Counted from the stretch's first letter, positions 1 to 5,996 are shown. The stretch: 13,168 nt of DNA from Lachnospiraceae bacterium UBA7188 (GCA_002490995.1 DKVC01000103.1:1-13168); one strand, 5' to 3'. Notes: generated from the sequence alone by a model not told the origin. Numbers and translations: made by a program.

Positions 1-139
1 CGAAATTATCCAGGAATCTGCACATGTTATTTGTAGCCATTTCCTTAGTATCCGCCAAAATCCGTGAATTATGTAATGCATCCTGCAAGACCGCCAGAAT
101 TTGCAGTCCACGGCATGCAGTATATACTCGTGAGCGCAT
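1..139 (-). CDS. Start of an unrecognised protein, cut by the left edge
   Basis: An ATG at 139-137 opens a reading frame that runs 46 codons to the left edge without a stop. The frame directly upstream is closed by a TGA abutting the ATG. A good Shine-Dalgarno (AAGGTGG, 7 nt spacing) precedes this ATG, which is the main reason to believe the start. The visible protein begins MRSRVYTACR and continues as a mostly helical-looking sequence with Leu/Ile/Ala spacing (ILAVLQDALHNSRILADTK). I do not recognise the family. The gene follows the terminator of the shikimate-kinase-like unit in the same direction, so it needs its own promoter. Its upstream region and first codons lie inside the 100-bp repeat at 124-223. 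A degenerate copy of the same start occurs at 2255-2354, where the sixth codon is TAG. The gene could be spurious, since only 46 codons are seen. Confidence 0.5.
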   Translation of the reverse strand, partial: MRSRVYTACRGLQILAVLQDALHNSRILADTKEMATNNMCRFLDNF

Positions 140-223
140 TCATTTACCACCTTTTTGTTTTGTACTATGCGAGCGCTCACTCGTTATACATTCAGGTTGG
201 CAAATGTTTTTGAACGTGAGTAT
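124..223 (-). repeat. 100-bp imperfect palindromic repeat, copy A
   Basis: This segment aligns without gaps over 100 bases to the reverse complement of 2255-2354, with about 70 of 100 identical by hand count. The ends form an inverted repeat (ATACTC at one end, GAGTAT at the other), and an inner pair (CATTTACC near 141, GGCAAATG near 199) can form a second stem, so the unit can fold as a long hairpin. On the minus strand it holds the Shine-Dalgarno and first codons of the partial gene at 1-139, plus a TATAAC element (182-187 on the other strand) shared by both copies that could be a -10 box. Copies A and B are in opposite orientation and bracket the genes at 310-2166. Confidence 0.7.
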
Positions 224-279
224 AAAATAAGGCTTCCAGAAATCAACCCGCCTCTGAGAGACCCTGATTTCTGAAAGCC
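222..279 (-). terminator. Intrinsic terminator of the shikimate-kinase-like unit
   Basis: A long inverted repeat pairs 237-245 (CAGAAATCA) with 265-273 (TGATTTCTG), extended by GGCTT (231-235) against the AAGCC at 275-279, with a 19-nt loop. Read on the minus strand, the stem is followed at once by TTATTTTAT (230-222). This is the normal layout of a Rho-independent terminator. It sits 30 bp past the stop of the gene at 310-807, closing that unit before the next gene starts at 139. The T-run is interrupted, so termination may be partial. Confidence 0.75.
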
Positions 280-309
280 CCGCTTTCATTTAATGTTACA
301 ATAATGGCT

Positions 310-807
310 TCAAAAGGCAGCCGCCGCTTCCTGTACAATCTCCCGAAGCAGCTTCTCATGGCAGTCGATCACCATGTGGGCATATTTTTCATAAAGGGGA
401 ATCCGCTCCTCATAGAGATCCCGCAGCGTCTGCCCTTCCCTCAGTGTCACGCCCCTGGCATTCAGATCGCCCAGCCGTTCAACCACTTCCCCGTAGGGAA
501 GCTTCAGATAGACCACCGTACCGATCTCCCGCAGGTGCTCCATGGCTTCCCTGCCGTAAATAACGCTTCCGCCTGTGGCAATGACGCTCCTGTGCCGGTT
601 CAGGGATGCATTCACATCATTTTCAATCTTCCAGAAGCCTTCCACACCGTGCTCCTCGATAAGCTCGTGGAGCAGCTTCCCGTATTGCTCCTGAATCACC
701 AGGTCGGAATCCACAAAGCGGTATCCCAGCCGCTTCGCCAGCACTACGCCCACAGTGCTCTTGCCCGCGCCCGGCATGCCTGTCAGCACGATATTGTCTT
801 TGCTCAT
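310..807 (-). CDS. Shikimate kinase-like P-loop kinase, altered substrate site
   Basis: A 165-aa protein with the fold and length of shikimate kinase, which phosphorylates shikimate with ATP in the chorismate pathway. The Walker A motif is GMPGAGKST (residues 10-18). The DSD motif (33-35) and the lid-side ERIPLYE (134-140) are clear. Three shikimate-contact motifs of classical AroK/AroL differ: the usual FRxxE is FWKIE (58-62, Trp for the binding Arg), the GGG loop is GGS (79-81), and RPLL is replaced by RGVTL. ATP binding is well supported; shikimate as substrate is not. From memory, similar Lachnospiraceae proteins are annotated as shikimate kinase. The start ATG overlaps the ridA stop as ATGA, implying translational coupling. 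No other aromatic pathway gene is in the window. Confidence 0.8.
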   Translation of the reverse strand: MSKDNIVLTGMPGAGKSTVGVVLAKRLGYRFVDSDLVIQEQYGKLLHELIEEHGVEGFWKIENDVNASLNRHRSVIATGGSVIYGREAMEHLREIGTVVYLKLPYGEVVERLGDLNARGVTLREGQTLRDLYEERIPLYEKYAHMVIDCHEKLLREIVQEAAAAF

Positions 808-1178
808 ACCTCAGCCATAACCTCGACTTCACACAGCACATTCTTCGGCAGAGTCTTCACCGCCACACAGCTTCTGGCAGGCTTCTCGGTAAAATACCTG
901 GCATAAACCTCATTGAATGCCCCGAAATCGTTCATATCCGCAAGGAAACAGGTGGTCTTAAACACCTTCGTATAATCGGTTCCCGCCTCCGCAAGCAGAG
1001 CGCCCACATTCTTCATTACCAGTTCCGCCTGGGCGGTGATATCGTCTCCCTCCACATTGCCGGTGGCCGGGTTGATGGGAATCTGTCCTGATGCGAACAG
1101 CATTCCGTTTACTATAATTCCCTGGGAATAAGGCCCGATTGCCGCCGGAGCCTTGTCTGTCGAAATCTTCTTTAACAT
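804..1178 (-). CDS. ridA: RidA-family enamine/imine deaminase
   Basis: 124 aa, the standard length for the RidA/YjgF/YER057c/UK114 family. Members hydrolyse reactive 2-aminoacrylate and related enamine/imine intermediates made by PLP enzymes, releasing the keto acid and ammonia; they act as cytosolic trimers. Diagnostic motifs: IGPYSQG (14-20, with Tyr17), ASGQIPINP (29-37), and the active-site KPARSCVAV (99-107) with the conserved Arg102, followed by CEVEVMA (116-122) with Glu117 at the expected site. The start is preceded by a good Shine-Dalgarno (GAGGAAGAAG). It lies 71 bp after the 87-aa unknown and overlaps the kinase-like gene by 4 bases, so it is very probably co-transcribed. The catalytic Arg supports an active deaminase rather than a non-catalytic Rid paralogue. 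Confidence 0.93.
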   Translation of the reverse strand: MLKKISTDKAPAAIGPYSQGIIVNGMLFASGQIPINPATGNVEGDDITAQAELVMKNVGALLAEAGTDYTKVFKTTCFLADMNDFGAFNEVYARYFTEKPARSCVAVKTLPKNVLCEVEVMAEV

Positions 1179-1249
1179 ATCTTCTTCCTCTTTTCTCTCT
1201 GTTTCTGTCCTGAAATTCCGCCGCTTTTTGTACCCGTGAGGGCATCGTC

Positions 1250-1513
1250 TCAGGCCATATCCACTTCCGGCTCATCAAATTCAGCCGTTACATAAAATCC
1301 TCTGGCATTCTCTATCACGTCCGTGACCACGCCTTCCCTGCTCTTTAATCGATACCGGAAGGGAATATTGGCGGACATGGCGAGAGACGGATCTATCACA
1401 TAATAGTAATTGCTGGGAAGGACGCCTTCCGTTATCGTAACCTTATCTCCCGCCTTCAGCAGTCCTGTCCTTTCCATTTTAAATTCCATTTTCCGCAAAA
1501 TGTCCGCCTCCAT
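1250..1513 (-). CDS. 87-aa conserved-looking protein, function unknown
   Basis: A small soluble protein with no transmembrane segment or Cys cluster. It is rich in beta-type residues, with a GDKVTITEGVLPSNYYYVIDP block (about 22-42) and a C-terminal part (GVVTDVIENARGFYVTAEFDE) that suggests a small beta-barrel. I do not recognise a named family. The start is uncertain: ATGs occur at 1513, 1489 and 1477. The first has only a weak Shine-Dalgarno (GGGAAC), and the third would remove 12 residues and start at MERTGLLKAGDK. It lies 110 bp downstream of the zinc-ribbon gene and 71 bp upstream of ridA in the same direction. The coding call rests on tidy codon use and co-direction, not homology. Confidence 0.72.
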   Translation of the reverse strand: MEADILRKMEFKMERTGLLKAGDKVTITEGVLPSNYYYVIDPSLAMSANIPFRYRLKSREGVVTDVIENARGFYVTAEFDEPEVDMA

Positions 1514-1554
1514 TGCATTATTCTGTTCCCGCGATTTTTATTCCAAACTTTTGT

Positions 1555-1590
1555 CTGATCACATTACAGGTTCGTAAACCCTGTAATCAG
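1555..1590 (-). other. Stem-loop between zinc-ribbon gene and 87-aa gene
   Basis: TTACAGG (1564-1570) pairs with CCTGTAA (1580-1586) around a 9-nt loop; CTGA (1555-1558) and TCAG (1587-1590) extend the stem across a 5-nt bulge. On the minus strand no T-run follows, so it is not a convincing terminator. It may be an mRNA processing or stability element separating the zinc-ribbon cistron from the three genes after it. Confidence 0.4.
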
Positions 1591-1623
1591 AAGGAAACTG
1601 CAGCAATTATTTCCCGACAGTTC

Positions 1624-2166
1624 CTAAGCCTCATGTGTCGTGCGTCCGTATGTGCTTTCCTTCTCTCCGGCTGTTCCGGCATTCCCGGCTTCGGACTCTT
1701 CAGCGTTCTTTTCCGCAGCCTCCGCACAGCAGGCAGCCCCGCTCTCTTCCTTCTCCTGCCCGGCATCGCTGTAACTCGTATCCACTACCACTTCATCCGG
1801 CTCCACAGGCTCAGAAACCTTAATCACAATCGCAGTGCCGCATTTGTCGCAGAATTTGCTTGTCTTAGCCACCTCTGCGCCGCAGCCCGGACAGATGCTT
1901 ACATTCTTCAGATCATGGATTTTCTCGGTGTTTGCCTCAATGTCCGCTTTCAGGGAAGCCACCTTCGCAGCCCACTCCGACACGGAAGCATCGTCCAGCA
2001 GCAGCCCGTTCTCCAGAACATAGGCACCCACTTCATTCTGAATGTTTTTTATATTCTGATTCAGTGTGCTGATCTCCAGATTGAGTTTGGCCACGCCTGC
2101 CATCTCTTTGCTCTTGGAAATCGTTTTCTGTGTCATCTGATTTAATTTCTCGCTCCAACTTGCCAT
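1624..2166 (-). CDS. Coiled-coil and zinc-ribbon protein, function unknown
   Basis: 180 aa in three parts. Residues 1-88 are a helical, heptad-rich region (KLNQMTQKTISKSKEMAGVA, then LNLEISTLNQNIKNIQNEVG) likely to form a coiled coil. Residues 92-109 form a four-Cys zinc ribbon, CPGC-x10-CDKC (Cys92, 95, 106, 109), normally a zinc-binding or assembly module. Residues 115-180 are an acidic, Ala/Glu/Ser-rich low-complexity tail. There is no signal peptide or membrane helix, so it is probably cytosolic. Start: ATG 2166 with Shine-Dalgarno AGAGGTAG. Many Clostridia carry such proteins without a known role. It heads a run of four same-strand genes. Upstream, copy B of the 100-bp repeat contains a weak promoter-like pair pointing at it (TTGGCA at 2281-2276, TATCTA at 2257-2252, 18-bp spacer). 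Confidence 0.82.
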   Translation of the reverse strand: MASWSEKLNQMTQKTISKSKEMAGVAKLNLEISTLNQNIKNIQNEVGAYVLENGLLLDDASVSEWAAKVASLKADIEANTEKIHDLKNVSICPGCGAEVAKTSKFCDKCGTAIVIKVSEPVEPDEVVVDTSYSDAGQEKEESGAACCAEAAEKNAEESEAGNAGTAGEKESTYGRTTHEA

Positions 2167-2254
2167 TTTTCTACCTCTTTCTTCATTTTTTATGTATCAG
2201 CAGCTGCTGCAGCCGCAGGATTCCCTCTGTCCGGAAACCCTGCCGCTGCAATAG

Positions 2255-2354
2255 ATACCCGCGCTCAATATCATTTGCCAATGTTCATGTATAACGAATG
2301 ATCGCTTCCGCAAAACCAGGGCAGAAAGCAGCAAATGAATGCAGGCACGAGTAT
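2255..2354 (+). repeat. 100-bp imperfect palindromic repeat, copy B
   Basis: This is the inverted, ungapped partner of 124-223. Its end arms pair better than in copy A: ATACCCGCGC (2255-2264) against GCACGAGTAT (2345-2354) gives ten pairs including G-T wobbles. The inner stem pairs TCATTTGC (2271-2278) with GCAAATGA (2331-2338). Several differences between copies keep pairing (for example C-G to T-G, A-T to G-T), which favours a selected hairpin. In copy A's gene orientation, copy B keeps ATG followed by xxx-xxx-CGA-GTA, but the next codon is TAG. It therefore looks like a decayed 5' end of the same gene family, or a mobile hairpin that carries a start codon. Confidence 0.7.
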
Positions 2355-2373
2355 AGCTCCCTATACCCATTCC

Positions 2374-2397
2374 ATACTCACGGCTCAAAACATTTTT
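2374..2397 (+). repeat. Partial third copy of the palindromic repeat's end
   Basis: ATACTCACGG followed by CTCAAAACATTT closely matches the 5' end of copy A on the minus strand (ATACTCACG, TTCAAAAACATTT), with a small indel. Only about 24 bases match; after that the sequence is AT-rich and unrelated. It begins 19 bp after copy B in the same orientation, suggesting a former tandem arrangement. Confidence 0.45.
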
Positions 2398-2472
2398 CTA
2401 TATTATACTACAACCATTTTTAATTTAAAAGAAAAACGGACTGTATTCTTTGTGAAATCTTTATGAATCCGC

Positions 2473-2512
2473 AGGAATCATCAGGAAACCGTAGGTATCA
2501 TCAGGAAACCGT
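2473..2512. repeat. 20-bp tandem duplication across the spoVAD stop
   Basis: Two 20-base units (2473-2492 and 2493-2512) share 19 of 20 bases, both containing ATCATCAGGAAACCGT. The inner unit encodes the last codons and stop of spoVAD; the outer one repeats them past the stop, including a second TGA. It is probably a slippage duplication with no effect on the protein. Confidence 0.75.
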
Positions 2513-3532
2513 CTCTATCACCACCGCATGTGCAATCCCCGGGACGCTCATGCCCTCATTGAAGCTGGTCTTGCTCAGCAGCGCTCCGGTGGGCATAAAG
2601 AGCACCTTCTTCCAGTTTTCTTCCTGAAGCTGCTTTAAAATATAGGCGGAAAGGGTCACGGCGCTGCAGCCGCAGCCGCTTCCTCCGGCATGGGTATCCT
2701 GGGATTCTCCGTCATAGATTTCCAGCCCGCAGTCCATATGCTGCTCCGAAATATCATATCCCTTCTCTCTGAGCAAATCAATCAATACCCGCTGCCCCAC
2801 CTTTCCCAGGTCGCCCGTGATAATTTTATCGAACTCCTCCGGCTGCTCCGCAAAATCCGTAAAATGCTGTTCCAGGGTAGAAGCCGCTGCAGGCGCCATG
2901 CAGGCTCCCATGTTCATGGAGTCCTTCAGCCCGTAATCCACAATCTTTCCCACTGTCATTCCCGTAATCTGCGCCCGGGCTTTCCCGCTGCTGCAGAATT
3001 TGTCCTGCCCCAGCACAAAAGCGCCGCTGCCCGTCACTGTCCAGCTGGCAGAAAGGGGACGCTGATTTCCGTAATCCAGCGGAAAACGGAATTCCTTCTC
3101 CGCACTGGCAAAATGGCTGGAAGTAACGCAGACGACTCTTTCCGCAAAACCTCCTGCAATGCTCATGGCGCCCAACGTCAAAGCCTCCCCGCAGGTAGAA
3201 CAGGCGCCGTACATCCCCAACAGCGGAATCTGATAGGAAGATACGCCAAAGGAAGTAGCCATGGACTGCCCCAGCAAATCACCTGCAAATAGAAAAGAGA
3301 TATCCTCCGGAGTCAAGCCCGCTTTCTCCAGCGCCATTCCCACCGCTTCTTTCTGAAGTGTACTCTCGGCCTCCTCCCAGGCTTTGCCGCCGAACATATC
3401 GTCTTCCCCCACTTTGTCAAACAGCAGTCCCAGGGGGCCCTCTCCTTCCTTGGTTCCCACAATGCTGGCACTGTTTAAAATATAGACCGGCTGCTCCAGT
3501 TTTATGCTTGATCTACCCAATTTCTGATTCAT
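2501..3532 (-). CDS. spoVAD: Stage V sporulation protein AD (SpoVAD)
   Basis: 343 aa, close to the family's usual length of about 340. SpoVAD is the soluble, thiolase-fold subunit of the SpoVA machinery that moves dipicolinic acid into the forespore and releases it at germination; it binds DPA. Family blocks: FLFAGDLLGQ (80-89), the nucleophile-elbow-like MYGACSTCGEALTLGA (107-122, Cys111), TSSHFASAEKEFRFPLDYG (138-156, His140), and ASWTVTGSGAFVLG. The C-terminal GGSGCGCSA block is also typical. The start is ATG 3532 behind a strong GGAGGG, 7 nt spacing. The open frame continues upstream but lacks family similarity. spoVAC and spoVAE, its usual partners, are not adjacent. Upstream lies a sigma-G-like promoter and a Shine-Dalgarno-masking hairpin, listed separately. 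Confidence 0.95.
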   Translation of the reverse strand: MNQKLGRSSIKLEQPVYILNSASIVGTKEGEGPLGLLFDKVGEDDMFGGKAWEEAESTLQKEAVGMALEKAGLTPEDISFLFAGDLLGQSMATSFGVSSYQIPLLGMYGACSTCGEALTLGAMSIAGGFAERVVCVTSSHFASAEKEFRFPLDYGNQRPLSASWTVTGSGAFVLGQDKFCSSGKARAQITGMTVGKIVDYGLKDSMNMGACMAPAAASTLEQHFTDFAEQPEEFDKIITGDLGKVGQRVLIDLLREKGYDISEQHMDCGLEIYDGESQDTHAGGSGCGCSAVTLSAYILKQLQEENWKKVLFMPTGALLSKTSFNEGMSVPGIAHAVVIETVS

Positions 3533-3535
3533 ATA

Positions 3536-3577
3536 TTCCCTCCGGTTATCTTTTTTCTTAGTATTTACCGGAGAGAA
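3536..3577 (-). promoter_or_regulatory. Hairpin masking the spoVAD Shine-Dalgarno in read-through mRNA
   Basis: On the minus strand TTCTCTCCGGT (3577-3567) is complementary to ACCGGAGGGAA (3546-3536): 11 pairs with one G-U, around a 20-nt loop. The 3' arm contains the whole GGAGGG ribosome site of spoVAD. The 5' arm lies in the spacer of the sigma-G-like promoter (3559-3588), upstream of its expected start near 3552. RNA entering from the upstream genes would thus fold over the ribosome site, while RNA starting at the local promoter would lack the 5' arm. No T-run follows, so it is not a terminator. Confidence 0.6.
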
Positions 3578-3588
3578 AAAACTATGCA
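3559..3588 (-). promoter_or_regulatory. Sigma-G/sigma-F-like promoter of spoVAD
   Basis: TGCATA (3588-3583), a 17-bp spacer, then AATACTA (3565-3559). The forespore sigma-G consensus known from Bacillus is close to TGAATA, 17-18 bp, CATACTA, so 5 of 6 and 6 of 7 bases match. The expected start near 3552 gives a leader of about 20 nt carrying the Shine-Dalgarno. B. subtilis spoVA is a sigma-G operon, so the match fits the gene. The assignment is by eye only. Confidence 0.65.
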
Positions 3589-3611
3589 AAAGCAGCGGAA
3601 AGCCCCGATTT

Positions 3612-4844
3612 CTAGTCAGGCTCCACCACGTAGACCAGACTGGTAACCACATACAGCACCTTGCCGTCATACTCCACTCTGGACCAGCCTGAATCCGTAC
3701 TGTATCCGGTGCGGTGGGCCTTTTGCCCGTATTCCAGCCGGCAGCTGACAGTGTCATTCCCTTCATCCGTGCTGGGTTCCGTCCGGAGATTGACATATTC
3801 CTTGGGCGAAATCCAGTCATCACAATCCGTAAAGACAACGACTCTTCCGCTGGCGGTACTCACTCTGTTCGGATTGGATGCCTGCACCGGGGGCTTGTAG
3901 TCCAGGTCTGTCGTCAGGTACTGGGTTACCGCATAGAGCGTCTGGCTGTCATAGTCAATCCGCGACCAGCCCGTATCATCATTCATGCCTGTTCTTGTCA
4001 GAATTTCCCCGTTTCGGCACTGTACTACAATATTCTCTTCATCTGCCGTAGTGGGTGCAGAACGCAGATTGACTACATCCTTGGGCGTGACGGATTCCTG
4101 CCGCTCCGCAAATTTCATGCCTGCAGTTCCCGATATCGGTTCCTGTTCCTGTCCCCCGGGAATTTCCGCCGGCTCTGACATCTCCGTTCCCTGATTCGGT
4201 GATTCTTCCCGGTTTCCCTGCGGTTCTTCCGCATCATATCCGGCTTCTCCCGTCCCCGTCTGCTGCGAAGAATCATTCCCTTCGCCTCCCGCACCCGGCT
4301 GTCGCGAAGAATCATTCCCTTCGCCTCCCGCATCCGGCTGTCGCGAAGAATCATTCCCTTCATCTCCCGCATCCGGCTGTCGCGAAGCGTCATTCCCCGC
4401 GCCTCCCCCGGTCTGCCCGGACGCAGCATCTTCTCCGTTTCCCTGCGTCTGTCCTGATGCCGGATTTCCCTCATCACCCGGCTGTCCTCCGGCAAAGCCT
4501 TCTCCCGGATCCAGCGCCCCGGATACATTTGAGTTTCCGTTCTGCCCGCCCTCCTCAGTTTTCCCGGGATGTGTAAAATACCACAGAACAGCGCAGATAA
4601 TGGCTGCCAGCACCGCAAGCCCCAGGAAGGTCAAAACGATCATCCACGGACGTTCCTTTTCCTCGTCCTCATCGTCCTCCCAAATGTCATCCTCCTCTTC
4701 CAGTTCCATCATTTCTCTCAGACGCAGTCTCCCGCTCTTCTTTTCCTCCGGGGCATCCTGCTTCGAACCGAACTTCTCATCCGGGTTCGGGTCCTTCACC
4801 AGATGAAGCTTCGTATTGGCTCTGTCTTTCTCTCTGTCTTTCAT
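3612..4844 (-). CDS. Membrane-anchored protein with two bacterial SH3 domains
   Basis: 410 aa from ATG 4844, chosen for AGAGG 7 nt upstream; an earlier ATG at 4895 would overlap trpS and has no clear ribosome site. Layout: a charged cytosolic N-terminus with a very acidic stretch (ELEEEDDIWEDDEDEEKE, 48-64), one transmembrane helix (67-90), a Gly/Asn/Asp/Gln-rich linker of about 140 residues with 13-residue repeats (GGEGNDSSRQPDA type), and two tandem SH3b modules. Each SH3b has a VNLRSAP or VNLRTEP motif and ends with GWSR-I/V-Y/E-D. SH3b domains usually bind peptidoglycan, so the C-terminus is probably outside, near the wall; no hydrolase domain is present. It starts 22 bp after trpS and probably shares its transcript. 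Role unknown. Confidence 0.87.
   Translation of the reverse strand: MKDREKDRANTKLHLVKDPNPDEKFGSKQDAPEEKKSGRLRLREMMELEEEDDIWEDDEDEEKERPWMIVLTFLGLAVLAAIICAVLWYFTHPGKTEEGGQNGNSNVSGALDPGEGFAGGQPGDEGNPASGQTQGNGEDAASGQTGGGAGNDASRQPDAGDEGNDSSRQPDAGGEGNDSSRQPGAGGEGNDSSQQTGTGEAGYDAEEPQGNREESPNQGTEMSEPAEIPGGQEQEPISGTAGMKFAERQESVTPKDVVNLRSAPTTADEENIVVQCRNGEILTRTGMNDDTGWSRIDYDSQTLYAVTQYLTTDLDYKPPVQASNPNRVSTASGRVVVFTDCDDWISPKEYVNLRTEPSTDEGNDTVSCRLEYGQKAHRTGYSTDSGWSRVEYDGKVLYVVTSLVYVVEPD
4248..4403 (-). repeat. Four in-frame 39-bp tandem repeats in the SH3b protein linker
   Basis: Four consecutive 39-base units begin at 4248, 4287, 4326 and 4365. Units 2 and 3 differ at about three positions; units 1 and 4 are more diverged. 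Each encodes 13 residues of the type EGNDSSRQPDAGG. Weaker repeats continue toward 4480 (NGEDAASGQTGGG). Since 39 is a multiple of three, copy-number change would alter linker length without breaking the frame. Confidence 0.9.
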
Positions 4845-4866
4845 AAGCAACCTCTGTTTTCCGTGC

Positions 4867-5967
4867 TTAACCCTCGTACTTTTCGCTTTGGGCACGTATC
4901 AGTTCCGCATCGTCGAAATAATTGATCCGCATGGCGCTCTTGACCTCCGTCAGGGTCTGTGCCGCTGTCTCACGGGCTTCCTCGCTGCCCTTTTTCAGGA
5001 TTTCATAAATGGCGGGAATATCCTTCTCCAGTTCCTTCCTCCGGTTACGGATGGGTTCCAGGATTTCCTGCATGATATTGATCAGGAACCGCTTTACTTT
5101 CACATCTCCCAGACCGCCTCTCTGGTAATGGGCCTTCAGCTCATCCAGGTTCGCATAATCGGGCAGATACCTGCCGAAATGCTCCTGCCGGCAGAAAGCG
5201 TCCAGATAGATAAATACGGTATTTCCCTCCAGATGTCCCGGGTCGCTGACCTGCAGATGCAGCGGATCCGTGTACATGCTCATGATTTTGGTCCGCACTT
5301 CGTCCGCCGTGTCCGCCAGATAGATACAATTTCCCAGGGATTTGCTCATTTTCGCCTTGCCGTCGGTACCCGGAAGTCTCCTGCGGGCCTCATTTTCCTG
5401 CAGAAGCGCAGCAGGCTCCACCAGAACCGGCGCGTACACCGTATTAAATTTATGCACAATCTCCCTGGTCTGTTCGATCATGGGCAGCTGATCGTCCCCC
5501 ACAGGGACAGTGGTCGCCTTAAATGCCGTGATATCTGCCGCCTGGCTGATGGGATACGTGAAAAAGCCCACCGGGATACTGGACTCAAAATCACGCATCT
5601 GTATCTCGCTCTTAACAGTAGGGTTCCTCTGCAGTCTGGCGACGGTAACAAGATCCATGTAATAGAATGTCAGCTCACACAGCTCCGGAATCTGGGACTG
5701 GATAAGCAGAGTGGATTTTTCCGGATCCAGCCCGCAGGAAATATAATCCAGCGCCACCTCAATAATATTCTGCCTTACTTTCTCAGGATTCTCGATATTG
5801 TCCGTAAGGGCCTGGGCATCGGCAATCATGATGAATGTCTTCTTATATTCCCCAGAATCCTGCAGCTCCACCCGCCGAAGCAGCGAGCCTATATAGTGCC
5901 CCACATGAAGCCTTCCTGTCGGCCGGTCTCCTGTCAAAATGATTTTATCCTTTTCCATGTTTTCCAT
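4867..5967 (-). CDS. trpS: Tryptophanyl-tRNA synthetase
   Basis: 366 aa class I synthetase that charges tRNA-Trp, using ATP. Signatures: PTGRLHVGHYIGSL (16-29) with HVGH as the HIGH motif, GDDQ (157-160) in the Trp-binding region, and KMSKSLGN (206-213). The length is somewhat above the 330 aa of the Bacillus enzyme, which fits a clostridial branch of the family. The C-terminal part (from about 290) is the helical anticodon-binding region. The start could be ATG 5967 or 5958; GGAG lies 10 nt before the first, AAGGA 11 nt before the second. The gene has its own promoter-like sequence (6076-6104) and a stem-loop in its leader, and probably leads a transcript with the SH3b gene. No T-box is visible. 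Confidence 0.96.
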   Translation of the reverse strand: MENMEKDKIILTGDRPTGRLHVGHYIGSLLRRVELQDSGEYKKTFIMIADAQALTDNIENPEKVRQNIIEVALDYISCGLDPEKSTLLIQSQIPELCELTFYYMDLVTVARLQRNPTVKSEIQMRDFESSIPVGFFTYPISQAADITAFKATTVPVGDDQLPMIEQTREIVHKFNTVYAPVLVEPAALLQENEARRRLPGTDGKAKMSKSLGNCIYLADTADEVRTKIMSMYTDPLHLQVSDPGHLEGNTVFIYLDAFCRQEHFGRYLPDYANLDELKAHYQRGGLGDVKVKRFLINIMQEILEPIRNRRKELEKDIPAIYEILKKGSEEARETAAQTLTEVKSAMRINYFDDAELIRAQSEKYEG

Positions 5968-5996
5968 CTTCCTTCATCTCCTCTGTCCGGGCATCT

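Larger units (their letters stand above)
2167..2500. other. 334-bp gene-free stretch carrying repeat copies
   Basis: Between the zinc-ribbon gene and spoVAD there is no credible gene. The stretch holds a small palindrome near 2201-2216 (GCAGCTGCTGCAGC), copy B of the 100-bp repeat (2255-2354), a partial third copy (2374-2397), an AT-rich segment at about 2391-2440 that could contain promoter elements, and a 20-bp tandem duplication reaching into the spoVAD stop. The one open frame here (2197-2388, minus) is created by the repeat and looks non-coding. No good intrinsic terminator for spoVAD was found. Confidence 0.7.

Noticed and set aside
124..226. Rightward promoter in copy A (TTGGCA at 197, TATAAA at 221, 18-bp spacer)
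   Set aside because: It would read only antisense into the terminator and the kinase-like gene, and the same bases fit better as the palindrome arms; kept only as a weak possibility for copy B.
24..230. 68-codon plus frame at the left end
   Set aside because: It is antisense to the better-supported start at 139 and mostly reads the palindromic repeat.
2197..2388. 63-codon minus frame ending in a Cys-rich CGCSSC tail
   Set aside because: It runs through repeat copy B, its similarity to the plus frame at 24-230 comes from the shared repeat, and it has no convincing ribosome site.
3533..3611. Intrinsic terminator between the SH3b gene and spoVAD
   Set aside because: The 11-bp stem is followed by GGAATAT-type sequence toward the ATG, not by a T-run; its 3' arm is the ribosome site.
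4248..4403. CRISPR-like array
   Set aside because: The repeats are head-to-tail without spacers and encode an in-frame protein linker.
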